This document shows, in pieces, positions 35,154 through 44,420 of a stretch of 64,000 nt of DNA (its first letter is position 1; the number at the start of each line of letters is the position of its first letter). Source of the DNA: an uncultured Clostridia bacterium. Lineage in GTDB: Bacteria > Bacillota > Clostridia > Peptostreptococcales > Anaerovoracaceae. Under the pieces are notes generated by a model. The model had not been told where the DNA came from and made no database searches. It saw nothing but the letters and a program-made list of their open reading frames with translations. Where the stretch lies: contig CALIBC010000180.1 of the NCBI GenBank assembly GCA_938045615.1, positions 248,001-312,000 on the forward strand, written 5' to 3'. A program made the translations under genes and the position numbers.

Positions 35154-36271
35154 TGCCTGCGCTTAAGTATGAGTTGCTACATCGTGACAAAAGGACGGCT
35201 GCAAGGAGAGGCGTTATTCATACACCGCATGGAGACATTCAGACCCCTGTGTTTATGCCGGTCGGTACTCAGGCAGCCATAAAAGCGATGCGTCCCGAAC
35301 AAGTTGCAGACATGGGGGCTGAAATCATACTGGCAAACACGTATCATCTCTACCTGCGTCCGGGCGAGGAGCTGATCGCAAAAGCCGGGGGGCTGCACAG
35401 GTTCATGAACTGGAAAGGCCCAATTCTGACAGATAGCGGAGGGTTTCAGGTGTTTTCATTGGGTAAGCTCAGGAAAATCACCGAAGAAGGCGTAAAATTT
35501 CAGAGTCATATCGATGGTTCAAGGCATGTTTTGACACCGGAAAAGGCTGTTGAAATCCAGCATAATCTGGGATCAGATATAATCATGGCGTTCGATGAGT
35601 GCGCGCCTTATCCCGCAGACAGAACCTATATAAAAAATTCCATGGACAGAACGATCAGGTGGCTTAAGAGATGCAAACAAGCCCACGCTCAAAGCTCGGA
35701 CAAACAGGCGCTGTTTGGGATTGTACAGGGCGGCATGTATAAGGATCTAAGACATGAATGCGCAAAGATCATGGTAGACATGGATCTGCCCGGCTATGCT
35801 TTCGGAGGTCTTTCCGTGGGTGAGCCGAAGGAAGTTATGGTAGACATCATGGATCAGTGCGTGGATGACCTGCCCATCGACAAACCTCGTTATCTGATGG
35901 GTGTGGGAACACCGGATTATCTTTTTGAAGCTGTTGAACATGGTATTGATATGTGCGACTGTGTCGAGCCGACCCGTATTGCCAGGCATGGTCTTGCGAC
36001 GACTTCATGCGGGAGAATAAATATAAAAAATGCAAGGTTTGAGCGCGACTTCACACCGCTTGACCCGGGATGCGATTGCTATACGTGTCGTAATTACAGC
36101 AAAGCATACATAAGGCATGTGTTTAAAGCGGGAGAAATGATGGCGCCGATGCTTTTGTCAAACCACAACCTGCATTTTTTAATCAAACTTATGAGTGACA
36201 TGAGAACTGCCATAGAAGAGGATAGATTTTTGAATTTTAAAGAGGATTTTTATGCTGGTTACTATGGATAA
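35153..36271 (+). CDS. tgt: tRNA-guanine transglycosylase
   Basis: Exchanges G34 in GUN-anticodon tRNAs for preQ1. 372-residue TIM barrel with the catalytic segment TDSGGFQVFSL (nucleophile/base Asp), the second catalytic Asp in the EPTRIARHG region (about 265-280), and the zinc site CDCYTC plus a downstream His (about 303-333). ATG 35153 has AAGGAG 5 nt upstream; the adjacent ATG 35150 is too close. The 3' end overlaps the next gene by 20 nt. Confidence 0.96.
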   Translation: MPALKYELLHRDKRTAARRGVIHTPHGDIQTPVFMPVGTQAAIKAMRPEQVADMGAEIILANTYHLYLRPGEELIAKAGGLHRFMNWKGPILTDSGGFQVFSLGKLRKITEEGVKFQSHIDGSRHVLTPEKAVEIQHNLGSDIIMAFDECAPYPADRTYIKNSMDRTIRWLKRCKQAHAQSSDKQALFGIVQGGMYKDLRHECAKIMVDMDLPGYAFGGLSVGEPKEVMVDIMDQCVDDLPIDKPRYLMGVGTPDYLFEAVEHGIDMCDCVEPTRIARHGLATTSCGRINIKNARFERDFTPLDPGCDCYTCRNYSKAYIRHVFKAGEMMAPMLLSNHNLHFLIKLMSDMRTAIEEDRFLNFKEDFYAGYYG

Positions 36272-37472
36272 ATGCATACATGACGATTTCTGCGGAGGCT
36301 GCGTATATCAGGGAGTAGCATACGAAAAACAGCTGCTGGAAAAAGAAAATGAAGTTCGTGAACTTTTTTTAAAAGAAAATCTCAATCCCTGTCATTTTGA
36401 AAGCATCGAGGGCTGTCCGGAGGCCTTTAGAACCGGATACAGAAATAAGATGGAGTACACTTTCGGCGATATGGAAAAAGACGGGCCACTGTGTCTTGGC
36501 ATGCATCAAAGAGGTCGCTTCATGTCTGTGGTTACGGTGGATGAATGCCTGCTTGTAGATGAAGATTTCAATAAAATTTTATCGTATACGCTTGAGTTTT
36601 GCAAAACGAAAGGCTATCCCAAATATCACAAGAAAAGTCACAGGGGTATGCTGAGAAATCTCATACTCAGAAAGGGTAACAGAACGGGCGAGATTCTCGT
36701 AAACATAGTGACTTCAAGCCAAGGAGAACATGATGAACACGGTGCCGGTGATGCTCGCTTTGATGCGGGCGCTTGGGCGTCGGGAATGCTGAACCTACCT
36801 GTAAACAACAAGATAGTGGGCATAATGCATACCATAAATGACAACATTGCCGATGCGGTAAAGTGTGACGAGCTAAGACTTTTGTTTGGCAGAGACCATT
36901 ATTTTGAACTGATTGGCGGCCTGAAGTTCAAAGTCCATGAGTTTGCTTTTTTCCAGACCAACGTGGAGGCGGTAGAACGACTCTACACAGAAGCGATGGC
37001 GCTGATCCCCGATTTTTCCGGAAAAGAGGTTTTTGACCTGTATTGCGGCACGGGTACCATAAGCCAGCTTGCTGCGCTTGCGGCAAGGCACGTGCTTGGG
37101 GTTGAACTTGTGAAAGAAAGCGTGGATTCGGCCGTTGAAAACGCAGAGATAAATCAACTTTCAAATTGTGATTTTATCTGCGGGGATGTATTTAAAGTCC
37201 TTCAAAATTCGACTGAAAAGAGGCCGGACGTTATCTTTCTCGATCCGCCGAGAGTCGGCATAAGCACGGAAGCTGTTTCCAAAATAGCGTCATATTCAGT
37301 CAAACGAATAGTCTATATTTCATGCAATCCCAAAAGTTTAGTAAAAAACCTTGTTCAATTCAGAGAACTGGGTTATGAGATAACATATGTAAAGCCGTTT
37401 GATAATTTTCCGATGACAAGGCATATCGAGTGTTTGGTCTTGATGACGCAACTGCATAGGGAAGAGATTTAA
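36252..37472 (+). CDS. RlmD/TrmA-family m5U RNA methyltransferase (23S rRNA type)
   Basis: SAM-dependent uracil-5 methyltransferase. 406 residues without an N-terminal TRAM domain. Seen: Fe-S cluster Cys in CIHDDFCGGC (8-17), SAM-binding FDLYCGTGTIS (about 262), DPPRVGIS, the nucleophile in SCNPKSL (about 359) and the C-terminal base in HIECLVLM. Closest known families are RlmD/RlmCD; the exact uridine target cannot be told from sequence. The start at 36252 has AGAGG 6 nt upstream. Followed after 3 nt by the large sigma-region-4 protein gene. Confidence 0.9.
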   Translation: MLVTMDKCIHDDFCGGCVYQGVAYEKQLLEKENEVRELFLKENLNPCHFESIEGCPEAFRTGYRNKMEYTFGDMEKDGPLCLGMHQRGRFMSVVTVDECLLVDEDFNKILSYTLEFCKTKGYPKYHKKSHRGMLRNLILRKGNRTGEILVNIVTSSQGEHDEHGAGDARFDAGAWASGMLNLPVNNKIVGIMHTINDNIADAVKCDELRLLFGRDHYFELIGGLKFKVHEFAFFQTNVEAVERLYTEAMALIPDFSGKEVFDLYCGTGTISQLAALAARHVLGVELVKESVDSAVENAEINQLSNCDFICGDVFKVLQNSTEKRPDVIFLDPPRVGISTEAVSKIASYSVKRIVYISCNPKSLVKNLVQFRELGYEITYVKPFDNFPMTRHIECLVLMTQLHREEI

Positions 37473-37475
37473 ATT

Positions 37476-40118
37476 ATGGTAAAGATGAACTATTTCTTTA
37501 AATTGACGGGTACGGAAGAAAAATTCACAGAAGAGTATCTTACCCAAATTATGGGAGAGATTCTTTCAAAGGAAGGAACCGTGGGATTCAGATTATTGTA
37601 CAAAAAGGTTCTGGAAAAGTATCCGGAAGTAAAAATAAACCGCTCTGCTCTACTTTCTTTAGCTTGTGACAAATTTCTCATGAAGTTAGGTTCCAGTAGA
37701 GAAAAAGGCAAAAAAAGAAGGCTTTACTTTGGATTGCATAACTTCGATGAGAAAGATGAGCACGGTCGTCCCGCAAAACGTAAGTTTGAACGCACTGGCG
37801 AATACTTTTCGCATAGAAGCGGGTACATATCCGAACTCAGAAGCCGGTTGCTTTGCTCCAAAGAAACATTGTACAAAAAGTATCACACCCAAATCGCAAA
37901 GAGGGAAATCAAAGTGATGGATGCCGTACTTATGGCTTTGGCGGCAGAGATAAAAGATGGTGTATATAAGATTGAAAAATGTGCGGATATATGCATCGAC
38001 ATATACGAAAAAAAAGAGTTGTATTTAAAAAAAATAGAATCGGCGGTGGCATCCATCAGCCCTGATAACAGTAAACTTCCATGCTCTGTTTTTATAAACA
38101 ATGGAAGAGTTAGAAAACTCCTCGGTGATTACGGAATCCTAAAAAGCTCCGATTTCATGAACCGGAACCCAAAGATTATATTGGTTCTTTCATGCTTGGA
38201 TTTAGGTGAAACAATTTTGGATCTGGAATCATTGGCAGATGATTACCTTATAAAAGCAGGTGAAAGCATCGATTATATGTTAAGCACAATTATAGATAAC
38301 CGTACCTGCGATATTTTGCTGAAAAGATACGGATATTTTACGGGCAAAGAAATGACTTTAGGTGAAGTCGGTGATGAATATGGCAGAACAAAAGAGAGAA
38401 TACGTCAGATTGAATACAAGGGAAAAAATCGGCTGCATTCTTATTTGTCGTATGCGCAATGCAAGAGAGTCGAACTAAAACGGTATTTCAACATGCTCAT
38501 AAAAGCAAGCGGCGTTTCATACAAGCACCTAAATGAGTTAATGGAGCTAAGCGGGGATAGCCATGCATTTTACAGAGCCTGCATTCTTCTTGAAGCGGCA
38601 AATATGAATTATAAGTTTGATGGCAAGTATCACTTTATATACGATTCCGATTCTGTGGAACCGAAGAAGATTGAAAAAGAAATCATTGACTCTTATGGAA
38701 AACTTTTTGCGGCCGGTCTGTATGAAAAAGCCGGTGATTTGGAGAAAGAGGTTATAGACAGTAATTACATTGAATCCACAAGACTGAAACATGTGTACAG
38801 GCTGAGACAATGCAACCCGACGGATTTTATTATCGACATGATAGGCGAGATATTCCCAAATGGATACGGAATATATAACAGAGAAGATTATGCAGTGTTT
38901 CGCAATGAATACATAAGACGAGTCGGCGATGGGGCCGAAATCCCTTCAATGCCTGCGATTCGGGGCATTGTGGGGCATGACGCATTTTGTCAAATGGATA
39001 GGGGCAGATATAAACTGCGTAAGGAATGTACCACAATTCCGCAGGAACTATTTGATGAAATATTGGACTTTATTCTCAGCGAAATGCCGGCTGTGGATTA
39101 CCTTACGATTTACGAAAAATTTGGGTATAGACTGAATAAGCTTGGAATAAATAATTATTACTACATGAAAGGTTTGATAGACTACCGTCTGCCGGAGAAC
39201 TTGACGACAAAAAGGAATTACATCACGGAAAAGGACAATTTCATATCCGCATCGGACGCAAGGCGTGCGTTCATGCGCAGTTTTGAAGGTTCATTTACCA
39301 GGGATGAGCTTCGGGCAAAGTATCCCGGAGTAAAGCCGTATGTTTTCCAATTCCTATGCTATGAGGAGATGGGAAACGGATTACTGCAGATCGGGTGGAA
39401 GAAGTACATTTACTCCGATAAACTGAATATTTCGGATGCCGCAAAGAGAAAACTCAAAGAAATAATAGAGAAGTTATTCGAAGATACGGATGAAGGCATC
39501 ATTTCATCCCGAAAAGTCTACACAAAAATTAGGCGCTCACATTCCGAACTGTTACAAGAGATACCTTTTATAGAAGATCAGTTTTCTACATTTTGTGTGA
39601 TCAAGTTTCTGTACTCAGATGATTATTATCTGGACAGGCCGTATATTTCCAAAGAAAAAAACGACCGAGAAAGAATCACGACTCGCAGGCTTGTTATTGG
39701 GCATCTTGAGGAGTATGATATTGTCGATTATGAAAAATACCGCAACTATTGCAGAAGCAGTAATATTTACATGTTGTATACCTATATGCACCTGCTGGAT
39801 GAGATGAGCGATAACTACGTTCAGATCGACGGAAGGAGAATGATACGGAAAGAAAAATTCGGCATTTCGGAAGAAAATTTACGGGAGATAGACAAGACAA
39901 TCGAATTGATATGCGAAAAAACAAAAAAACTCGAAACAGCAACATTCAACGGGTATGCGATGTTTCCGAAGATAAAATACAAATGGAATAAACATGTATT
40001 GGCCGGGATTGTCAGAAGCTATTTAGGTCAGAAATATGATATCATAAATTTAAGTGAAAAAGTGAAGTCGGAACCTGATGATTATGAAATAAAGAAGTAT
40101 GATGACGGTAACCGCTAA
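37476..40118 (+). CDS. Large orphan protein with internal sigma-70 region 4 helix-turn-helix
   Basis: 880 residues, function unknown. A clear sigma region 4.2 sequence lies at about 268-325, with TLGEVGDEYGRTKERIRQIE at its core, but regions 2 and 3 are not recognisable, so it is not a standard sigma factor. The N-terminal 85 residues look like a winged-helix domain ending in a basic KGKKRRLYFG turn. The C-terminal half (about 430-860) appears to be built from several alpha-rich units, each with an FR..Y or Y.KYR..C start and a short beta hairpin (MDRGRYKLR, IGWKKYIYS, IDGRRMIRK), suggesting repeated winged-helix folds. No enzyme motif, membrane segment or signal peptide. Base composition looks richer in A+T than in the flanking genes, and it sits between an rRNA methyltransferase gene and cupin genes, so acquisition by transfer is possible. 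Start: purine-rich GGGAAGAG about 11 nt upstream. Confidence 0.75.
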   Translation: MVKMNYFFKLTGTEEKFTEEYLTQIMGEILSKEGTVGFRLLYKKVLEKYPEVKINRSALLSLACDKFLMKLGSSREKGKKRRLYFGLHNFDEKDEHGRPAKRKFERTGEYFSHRSGYISELRSRLLCSKETLYKKYHTQIAKREIKVMDAVLMALAAEIKDGVYKIEKCADICIDIYEKKELYLKKIESAVASISPDNSKLPCSVFINNGRVRKLLGDYGILKSSDFMNRNPKIILVLSCLDLGETILDLESLADDYLIKAGESIDYMLSTIIDNRTCDILLKRYGYFTGKEMTLGEVGDEYGRTKERIRQIEYKGKNRLHSYLSYAQCKRVELKRYFNMLIKASGVSYKHLNELMELSGDSHAFYRACILLEAANMNYKFDGKYHFIYDSDSVEPKKIEKEIIDSYGKLFAAGLYEKAGDLEKEVIDSNYIESTRLKHVYRLRQCNPTDFIIDMIGEIFPNGYGIYNREDYAVFRNEYIRRVGDGAEIPSMPAIRGIVGHDAFCQMDRGRYKLRKECTTIPQELFDEILDFILSEMPAVDYLTIYEKFGYRLNKLGINNYYYMKGLIDYRLPENLTTKRNYITEKDNFISASDARRAFMRSFEGSFTRDELRAKYPGVKPYVFQFLCYEEMGNGLLQIGWKKYIYSDKLNISDAAKRKLKEIIEKLFEDTDEGIISSRKVYTKIRRSHSELLQEIPFIEDQFSTFCVIKFLYSDDYYLDRPYISKEKNDRERITTRRLVIGHLEEYDIVDYEKYRNYCRSSNIYMLYTYMHLLDEMSDNYVQIDGRRMIRKEKFGISEENLREIDKTIELICEKTKKLETATFNGYAMFPKIKYKWNKHVLAGIVRSYLGQKYDIINLSEKVKSEPDDYEIKKYDDGNR

Positions 40119-40142
40119 GGCAAGACGATGAAAGGAGAGGCG

Positions 40143-40793
40143 ATGAAAGAAAAAACAGGAGAGGTGTTTTCCATAGCCGAGGAGAATAAACCGGTTGCAG
40201 GATGCACCATATCCAAGGAAGTATACGGCGGAGACAATTACATATTGTATTTTTCGCTGGCAAAAGATACAGACATAAGTGCGGAGATATTTCCCTATCA
40301 CAAGCTCCTGATAGTGGCGGGTGGTGAAATGGAAGTATATAGTTCGGACGGAGAAATCAAGAAGATAAGCAAAGGAGAGTCGATCCTGACCCGGACGGGA
40401 ATTCCGGTTGGTATGAGAAGCGGTAAGTCGGTGGTTTACACTGAAATAGAGGTAAGAAAGGAAGATAAAATGAACGATGTGATAAAAGCGGGGAATGTAT
40501 TTAAATTGGCGGATCTTGTGCCGTATCAGGAAGGCAAGATAGTCAACATGGATGTGGTGCACAACGATAAGATGAAGCTTGTCGTAATGGCGTTTGACTC
40601 GCAGACGGGGCTTTCAGAGCATGCGGCTCCCGGCGAAGCTCTCATCTTTGCACTTGAAGGTGAGGGCGTGATAGGCTACGAAGGCGTTGACAACGTGATA
40701 AAGGCGGGAGAAAATTTTCATTTCGCCAAAGGTGGGATGCACTCCGTAAAGGCGAACGGTAAGTTCAAAATGGCTATATTGTTGACACTGTAA
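40143..40793 (+). CDS. Bicupin protein (two fused cupin domains)
   Basis: 216 residues made of two cupin barrels: residues about 15-105 and 112-216. The second keeps a typical motif GLSEHAAPGEALIFALEGEG with His/Glu metal-ligand candidates and a late HFAKGGMHSV His; the first lacks a full set (PYHKLLIVAGGEM). ATG 40143 is preferred because AGGAG lies 5 nt upstream; an upstream in-frame ATG at 40128 has none. Followed after 10 nt by a methyltransferase gene with its own AAGGAGG. Similar bicupins with one metal site occur in carbohydrate or small-molecule metabolism; the substrate is unknown. Confidence 0.8.
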   Translation: MKEKTGEVFSIAEENKPVAGCTISKEVYGGDNYILYFSLAKDTDISAEIFPYHKLLIVAGGEMEVYSSDGEIKKISKGESILTRTGIPVGMRSGKSVVYTEIEVRKEDKMNDVIKAGNVFKLADLVPYQEGKIVNMDVVHNDKMKLVVMAFDSQTGLSEHAAPGEALIFALEGEGVIGYEGVDNVIKAGENFHFAKGGMHSVKANGKFKMAILLTL

Positions 40794-40803
40794 GGAGGAG
40801 TAT

Positions 40804-41628
40804 ATGAGTTCTTTGGATGGAGTGGCAAATACACTTTTTATTCCCATGGAGGCGAGAATATATGCATCCAAACGTTTCCCCGAGTATTTTTATGACCAAA
40901 AAGCGCTTGAACTGGAAGAAAAGATACCTGAAGATTTTTTGGAGAAAATCAGAGAAAGTTCCGTGGAATATACCATGCTTGCTTCGGTTGCGCGGTATTA
41001 CAACATAGACCGAATAGGCAAAGAGTTTATCGAAAAGCACGGGAAAAGATGCAATATAGTAAATATAGGGGCAGGTCTTGAGACTATGGCGTACAGATTG
41101 CAGGATATGGATGCAAACGTCAATTTTTTCGAGGTCGATCTTCCTGAAGTCATAGAATTCAGGGAAGAGATCATAGAAACTTTACCAAACGAAAAACTTA
41201 TCGGTGGGAATATGTTTGAACTTGATTGGGCGGAAGAAATAGATAGCGAGCTTCCGACACTGATCATAGCTTCAGGCGTTTTTCAGTATTTTTACGAGGG
41301 AGAAGTCACCCCGTTCATAATGGAACTTGGTGATCTTTTTCCGCAGGGTGAACTGATATTCGATGCCACAAATGAAGTGGGTGTGAAGTATGCGGACAGG
41401 TATGTGAGAAAAACCGGAAATCTTTCGGCAAAGATCAATTTTTATATAAATGATGCAAAGACTTTTGCGGGCAGGCTCGGAATGAAGCTTGTTGAAAAGC
41501 GTTTATTCTTTACCGATGCAAGGAGACTTCTCAAGGGGAAAATAAATTTATATACCAGGCTGGCCATGTTTGCTACGGACAGGGGTAGCAGGGCTATTCT
41601 AGTTCATCTGAAACTGAACGGAAAGTAG
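40804..41628 (+). CDS. LCMT/TcmP-type class I SAM-dependent methyltransferase
   Basis: 274-residue member of the leucine carboxyl methyltransferase/TcmP family, which O-methylates carboxylates of peptides or polyketide-like small molecules. SAM motif I is NIVNIGAGLETMAYRL (about 80-95), motif II includes FEVDLPEVIEFR and the motif after is IASGVFQYF. AAGGAGG precedes the ATG by 4 nt. It is paired with the bicupin gene. Substrate unknown; no biosynthetic genes are next to it. Confidence 0.82.
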   Translation: MSSLDGVANTLFIPMEARIYASKRFPEYFYDQKALELEEKIPEDFLEKIRESSVEYTMLASVARYYNIDRIGKEFIEKHGKRCNIVNIGAGLETMAYRLQDMDANVNFFEVDLPEVIEFREEIIETLPNEKLIGGNMFELDWAEEIDSELPTLIIASGVFQYFYEGEVTPFIMELGDLFPQGELIFDATNEVGVKYADRYVRKTGNLSAKINFYINDAKTFAGRLGMKLVEKRLFFTDARRLLKGKINLYTRLAMFATDRGSRAILVHLKLNGK

Positions 41629-41699
41629 GCGTGACTTGAAATCGTTTGATGAGTGACGAGGTTTAAATTTTATAAAGCGATTGCGAGAAAGAGGTAATT

Positions 41700-42881
41700 A
41701 TGAGAAAAAGAAGCATTAAGAGAAGTTTGGTGTTATTGGTTGCAATGGCAGCCGCAACTGCGACAGCCTATGGATTTACCGGTGAAATGAGCCCGGCGGT
41801 CAAAAGATCGGCTCACGTAATCGGCAAGATCAAAGTTGTGGGGAAAATGGATCCGGGAAATGGCAATGGTACTCCGGTGCCGAATCCGGGAAATGGCAAC
41901 GGTACTCCGGTGCCGAATCCGGGAAATGGCAATGATACTCCGGTGCCGAATCCGCAAACTCCCGGGGATGCCGGACAGACACCCCGACAGGAACAGGAAA
42001 AAGCGGATTTTGTGGTAAAACCGTCACACAAAAAGTCCGGAATGGGTGAGAGAAGATCATATGGTCCAATAAGAGACTACATGAGGAAACATCCGGGAAA
42101 GAAAGTTATCATAGAATTCACTCCGGGAAAATATTACGTGAAAGATACGATGTTTCTGTTTGACGGTGCCTATATCAGGGCACACGGAGCTGTGTTCAAG
42201 GCAGTGAAAAGGGGAAAACCCGTATTTCTCAATGCGTTATTCAAAGACAGTGGATACAATACTAAAAAGAAAAAACATATCGGCGGTTACAATCGCTGCA
42301 AGAACATAACAATAGACGGAGGGACATACCTTACGGCGGGTAAACCGGCACCGTATGCGGGCAGAGGCAAATACGGAAGACACAGGGAAGGATACTCCAA
42401 CTTCATGTTTATGCACGCACAAAACATAAACATCAAAAATTGCACTATAGTCAACAACTACAACGGACACTTCATAGAATTTGCCGGCGTGAAAAACAGT
42501 AAAATTGAAAACGTAACCTTTAAGGGGAAATACAGAGGCGACTCCACCAATGAGGTTATTCAGCTCGATACAACCATGAATCCGTCAGTTTCTCCGCAGG
42601 GGGCACCTTGGGACGGAACACCGTGCAGGAACATACGAATAACCGGATGCAGAATAAACGTACCTGCGATGCCTGTGGGGATCGGCACAAATTATCACTG
42701 CAGAAAAAGATCCGGTGGGATTGTAATAGAGAATAACTTCATAAACGTTAAAAGGCGTGCCGTCGCAATGGTAAAGGTGAACGGCGCCATCGTCAGAAAC
42801 AATGAATTCCACAAAGGGAAGTTCTATAAGAAACTTGCAAAGCGGGTTAAAACCCACGCAAACAAGAGATATAAAAAGTAA
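41700..42881 (+). CDS. Secreted right-handed beta-helix (pectate-lyase-like) protein
   Basis: 393 residues: basic N-terminus and signal peptide (1-24), a low-complexity linker with three 11-residue repeats of the form PGNGNGTPVPN (about 52-84), then a beta-helix region (about 125-360) with repeated strand patterns such as NITIDGGTYL, NINIKNCTIVNNY and NIRITGCRINV. The fold is that of polysaccharide lyases and hydrolases, but no catalytic residues can be assigned. No sorting signal at the basic C-terminus. A GAAAGAGG site precedes the ATG. Confidence 0.75.
   Translation: MRKRSIKRSLVLLVAMAAATATAYGFTGEMSPAVKRSAHVIGKIKVVGKMDPGNGNGTPVPNPGNGNGTPVPNPGNGNDTPVPNPQTPGDAGQTPRQEQEKADFVVKPSHKKSGMGERRSYGPIRDYMRKHPGKKVIIEFTPGKYYVKDTMFLFDGAYIRAHGAVFKAVKRGKPVFLNALFKDSGYNTKKKKHIGGYNRCKNITIDGGTYLTAGKPAPYAGRGKYGRHREGYSNFMFMHAQNINIKNCTIVNNYNGHFIEFAGVKNSKIENVTFKGKYRGDSTNEVIQLDTTMNPSVSPQGAPWDGTPCRNIRITGCRINVPAMPVGIGTNYHCRKRSGGIVIENNFINVKRRAVAMVKVNGAIVRNNEFHKGKFYKKLAKRVKTHANKRYKK
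41853..41951 (+). repeat. Three tandem 33-bp in-frame repeats
   Basis: Units 41853-41885, 41886-41918 and 41919-41951 are nearly identical, differing at one or two positions; each begins CCGGGAAATGGCAA. They encode the Pro/Gly/Asn-rich linker of the beta-helix protein. Exact 33-bp tandem repeats are prone to copy-number change by slippage, so linker length probably varies between strains. Confidence 0.9.
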
Positions 42882-42905
42882 TAGGTTATTGAAAGAGGGA
42901 AAAAG

Positions 42906-44420
42906 ATGAGTGAGAAGATTAAGAAAGAACGAAGACCAAACAGATTGGAAGCCTTGATTCCCATAGTAGCGTTGCTTGCGATAATGATACTGAATTATAT
43001 ATTCAAATGGGGTGCGGATCCCCATATACCGGTGGTGATCGCATGCGCCATCGCGATGATCGTAGGTCGCTTTTGTGGATTCAGCTACAAGGATATGCTT
43101 GCGGGGGCACTCGACTCCGTGAGTATGTCACTTGAAGCAATTATAATAATTTTATTTGTAGGTTGCCTGATCGGATCCTTTGAGTGGGCAGGTACTATTC
43201 CCGCAGTCGTGTACTACGGACTTAAGTGTATTTCACCGGAGATGTTTTTGCCACTGGCATGCATACTCTGTGCTCTCGTGGGCATAGCTTTGGGATCGGC
43301 ATGGACTGTTTCCGCCACATTGGGAATAGCGTTTATGGCCATAGGAAAGACGATGGGGATAAATCCGGGGCTTATTGCCGGCATGATATTGTCCGGCGCC
43401 TGCTGCGGAGATAAATTTTCTCCTTTGTCAGATTCAACCAATCTTGCCGCAGGTGCGTCGCAGACAGGTTTGTTTGATCATGTACGTGCGATGACGACCA
43501 CCACATTTCCAAGTCTTGTGATGGCAATAATTATATACACCTTCCTGTCGTTCAGAGGCTCATCCAACTATGATCCTGAGATAGCAAATAAACTATCAAC
43601 TGCGATAGTAAACCACTATGATTATATGAGCCCCATACTTCTCATTCCGGTTTTATTGATAATAGTGGTGGCTGTTCTCAAGATCCCGGCAATACCGAGC
43701 GTACTGCTGGTGTCACTGGTCGGTTGCATATTTGCCGTAGCGTTTCAGGGTGCGGGTTTTGCAGACTGCATCAAAATGGTTCACTATGGATATGAGGCCG
43801 AAACCGGCAACAAGCTGTGCGATACCCTATTGAACCGAGGCGGAATGGATTCCATGCTGTGGACAAACAATCTTGTGATAGTCGCAGTCGCATTTGGAGG
43901 AATACTTCAGCGTATAGGAGCGGTTGAGGCTATCCTCGGAGACTTCATCAAGAAAGTCAAAACACCTTTTCAATTGGTCGTGGTCACTATCGCCACATCA
44001 GTATTCTGCATCACTACAATGTGTGACCAGTATCTGGGATTGATCATACCAAGCGGCATGTACAAAGAAAGGTTTGACGAGTTGGGTCTTGCAAGAAATA
44101 TGTTGTCAAGAACACTTGAGGATGGAGGAACCCTGTGGTCGCCGCTGGTTCCGTGGTCGTCCTGCGGTGCGTATCATTCAAGCATACTGGGAGTGCCGAC
44201 ACTTGAATATATTCCGTTTTGCTTTATGAACATCATCAATCCGATTTATGCGATAGTGACGGCAAGCTTCGGTGCCAATATTCTATATGCAGACGGTACC
44301 AGAACCAATATTTTGGGTCGTCTTAAGCAGGGGACCGTGGCAGCCGCGCCCGAAGAAGCGCATGAAACGGCTTTGAAAGCCTTGAAAAAGATAAGAGGCG
44401 AAGATGATAATGGAATATAA
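42906..44420 (+). CDS. NhaC-family Na+/H+ antiporter
   Basis: 504-residue membrane protein with about eleven transmembrane helices. The family signature region GACCGDKFSPLSDSTNLA (about 164-181) is intact, as is the second-half segment CDQYLGLIIPSGMY and GTLWSPLVPWSSCGAYH. Members exchange Na+ for H+, or malate/lactate with Na+ in MleN-type proteins, so the substrate is not certain. GAGGG lies about 8 nt upstream. It overlaps the next gene by 17 nt. Confidence 0.88.
   Translation: MSEKIKKERRPNRLEALIPIVALLAIMILNYIFKWGADPHIPVVIACAIAMIVGRFCGFSYKDMLAGALDSVSMSLEAIIIILFVGCLIGSFEWAGTIPAVVYYGLKCISPEMFLPLACILCALVGIALGSAWTVSATLGIAFMAIGKTMGINPGLIAGMILSGACCGDKFSPLSDSTNLAAGASQTGLFDHVRAMTTTTFPSLVMAIIIYTFLSFRGSSNYDPEIANKLSTAIVNHYDYMSPILLIPVLLIIVVAVLKIPAIPSVLLVSLVGCIFAVAFQGAGFADCIKMVHYGYEAETGNKLCDTLLNRGGMDSMLWTNNLVIVAVAFGGILQRIGAVEAILGDFIKKVKTPFQLVVVTIATSVFCITTMCDQYLGLIIPSGMYKERFDELGLARNMLSRTLEDGGTLWSPLVPWSSCGAYHSSILGVPTLEYIPFCFMNIINPIYAIVTASFGANILYADGTRTNILGRLKQGTVAAAPEEAHETALKALKKIRGEDDNGI

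Noticed and set aside
37476..40118. Alternative sigma factor
   Set aside because: Only region 4 is recognisable; no region 2 (-10 and core-binding) sequence is present and the protein is far too long, so a bona fide sigma factor is not supported.
41853..41951. CRISPR-like direct repeats
   Set aside because: The repeats are contiguous without spacers and encode an in-frame PGN linker of a secreted protein.
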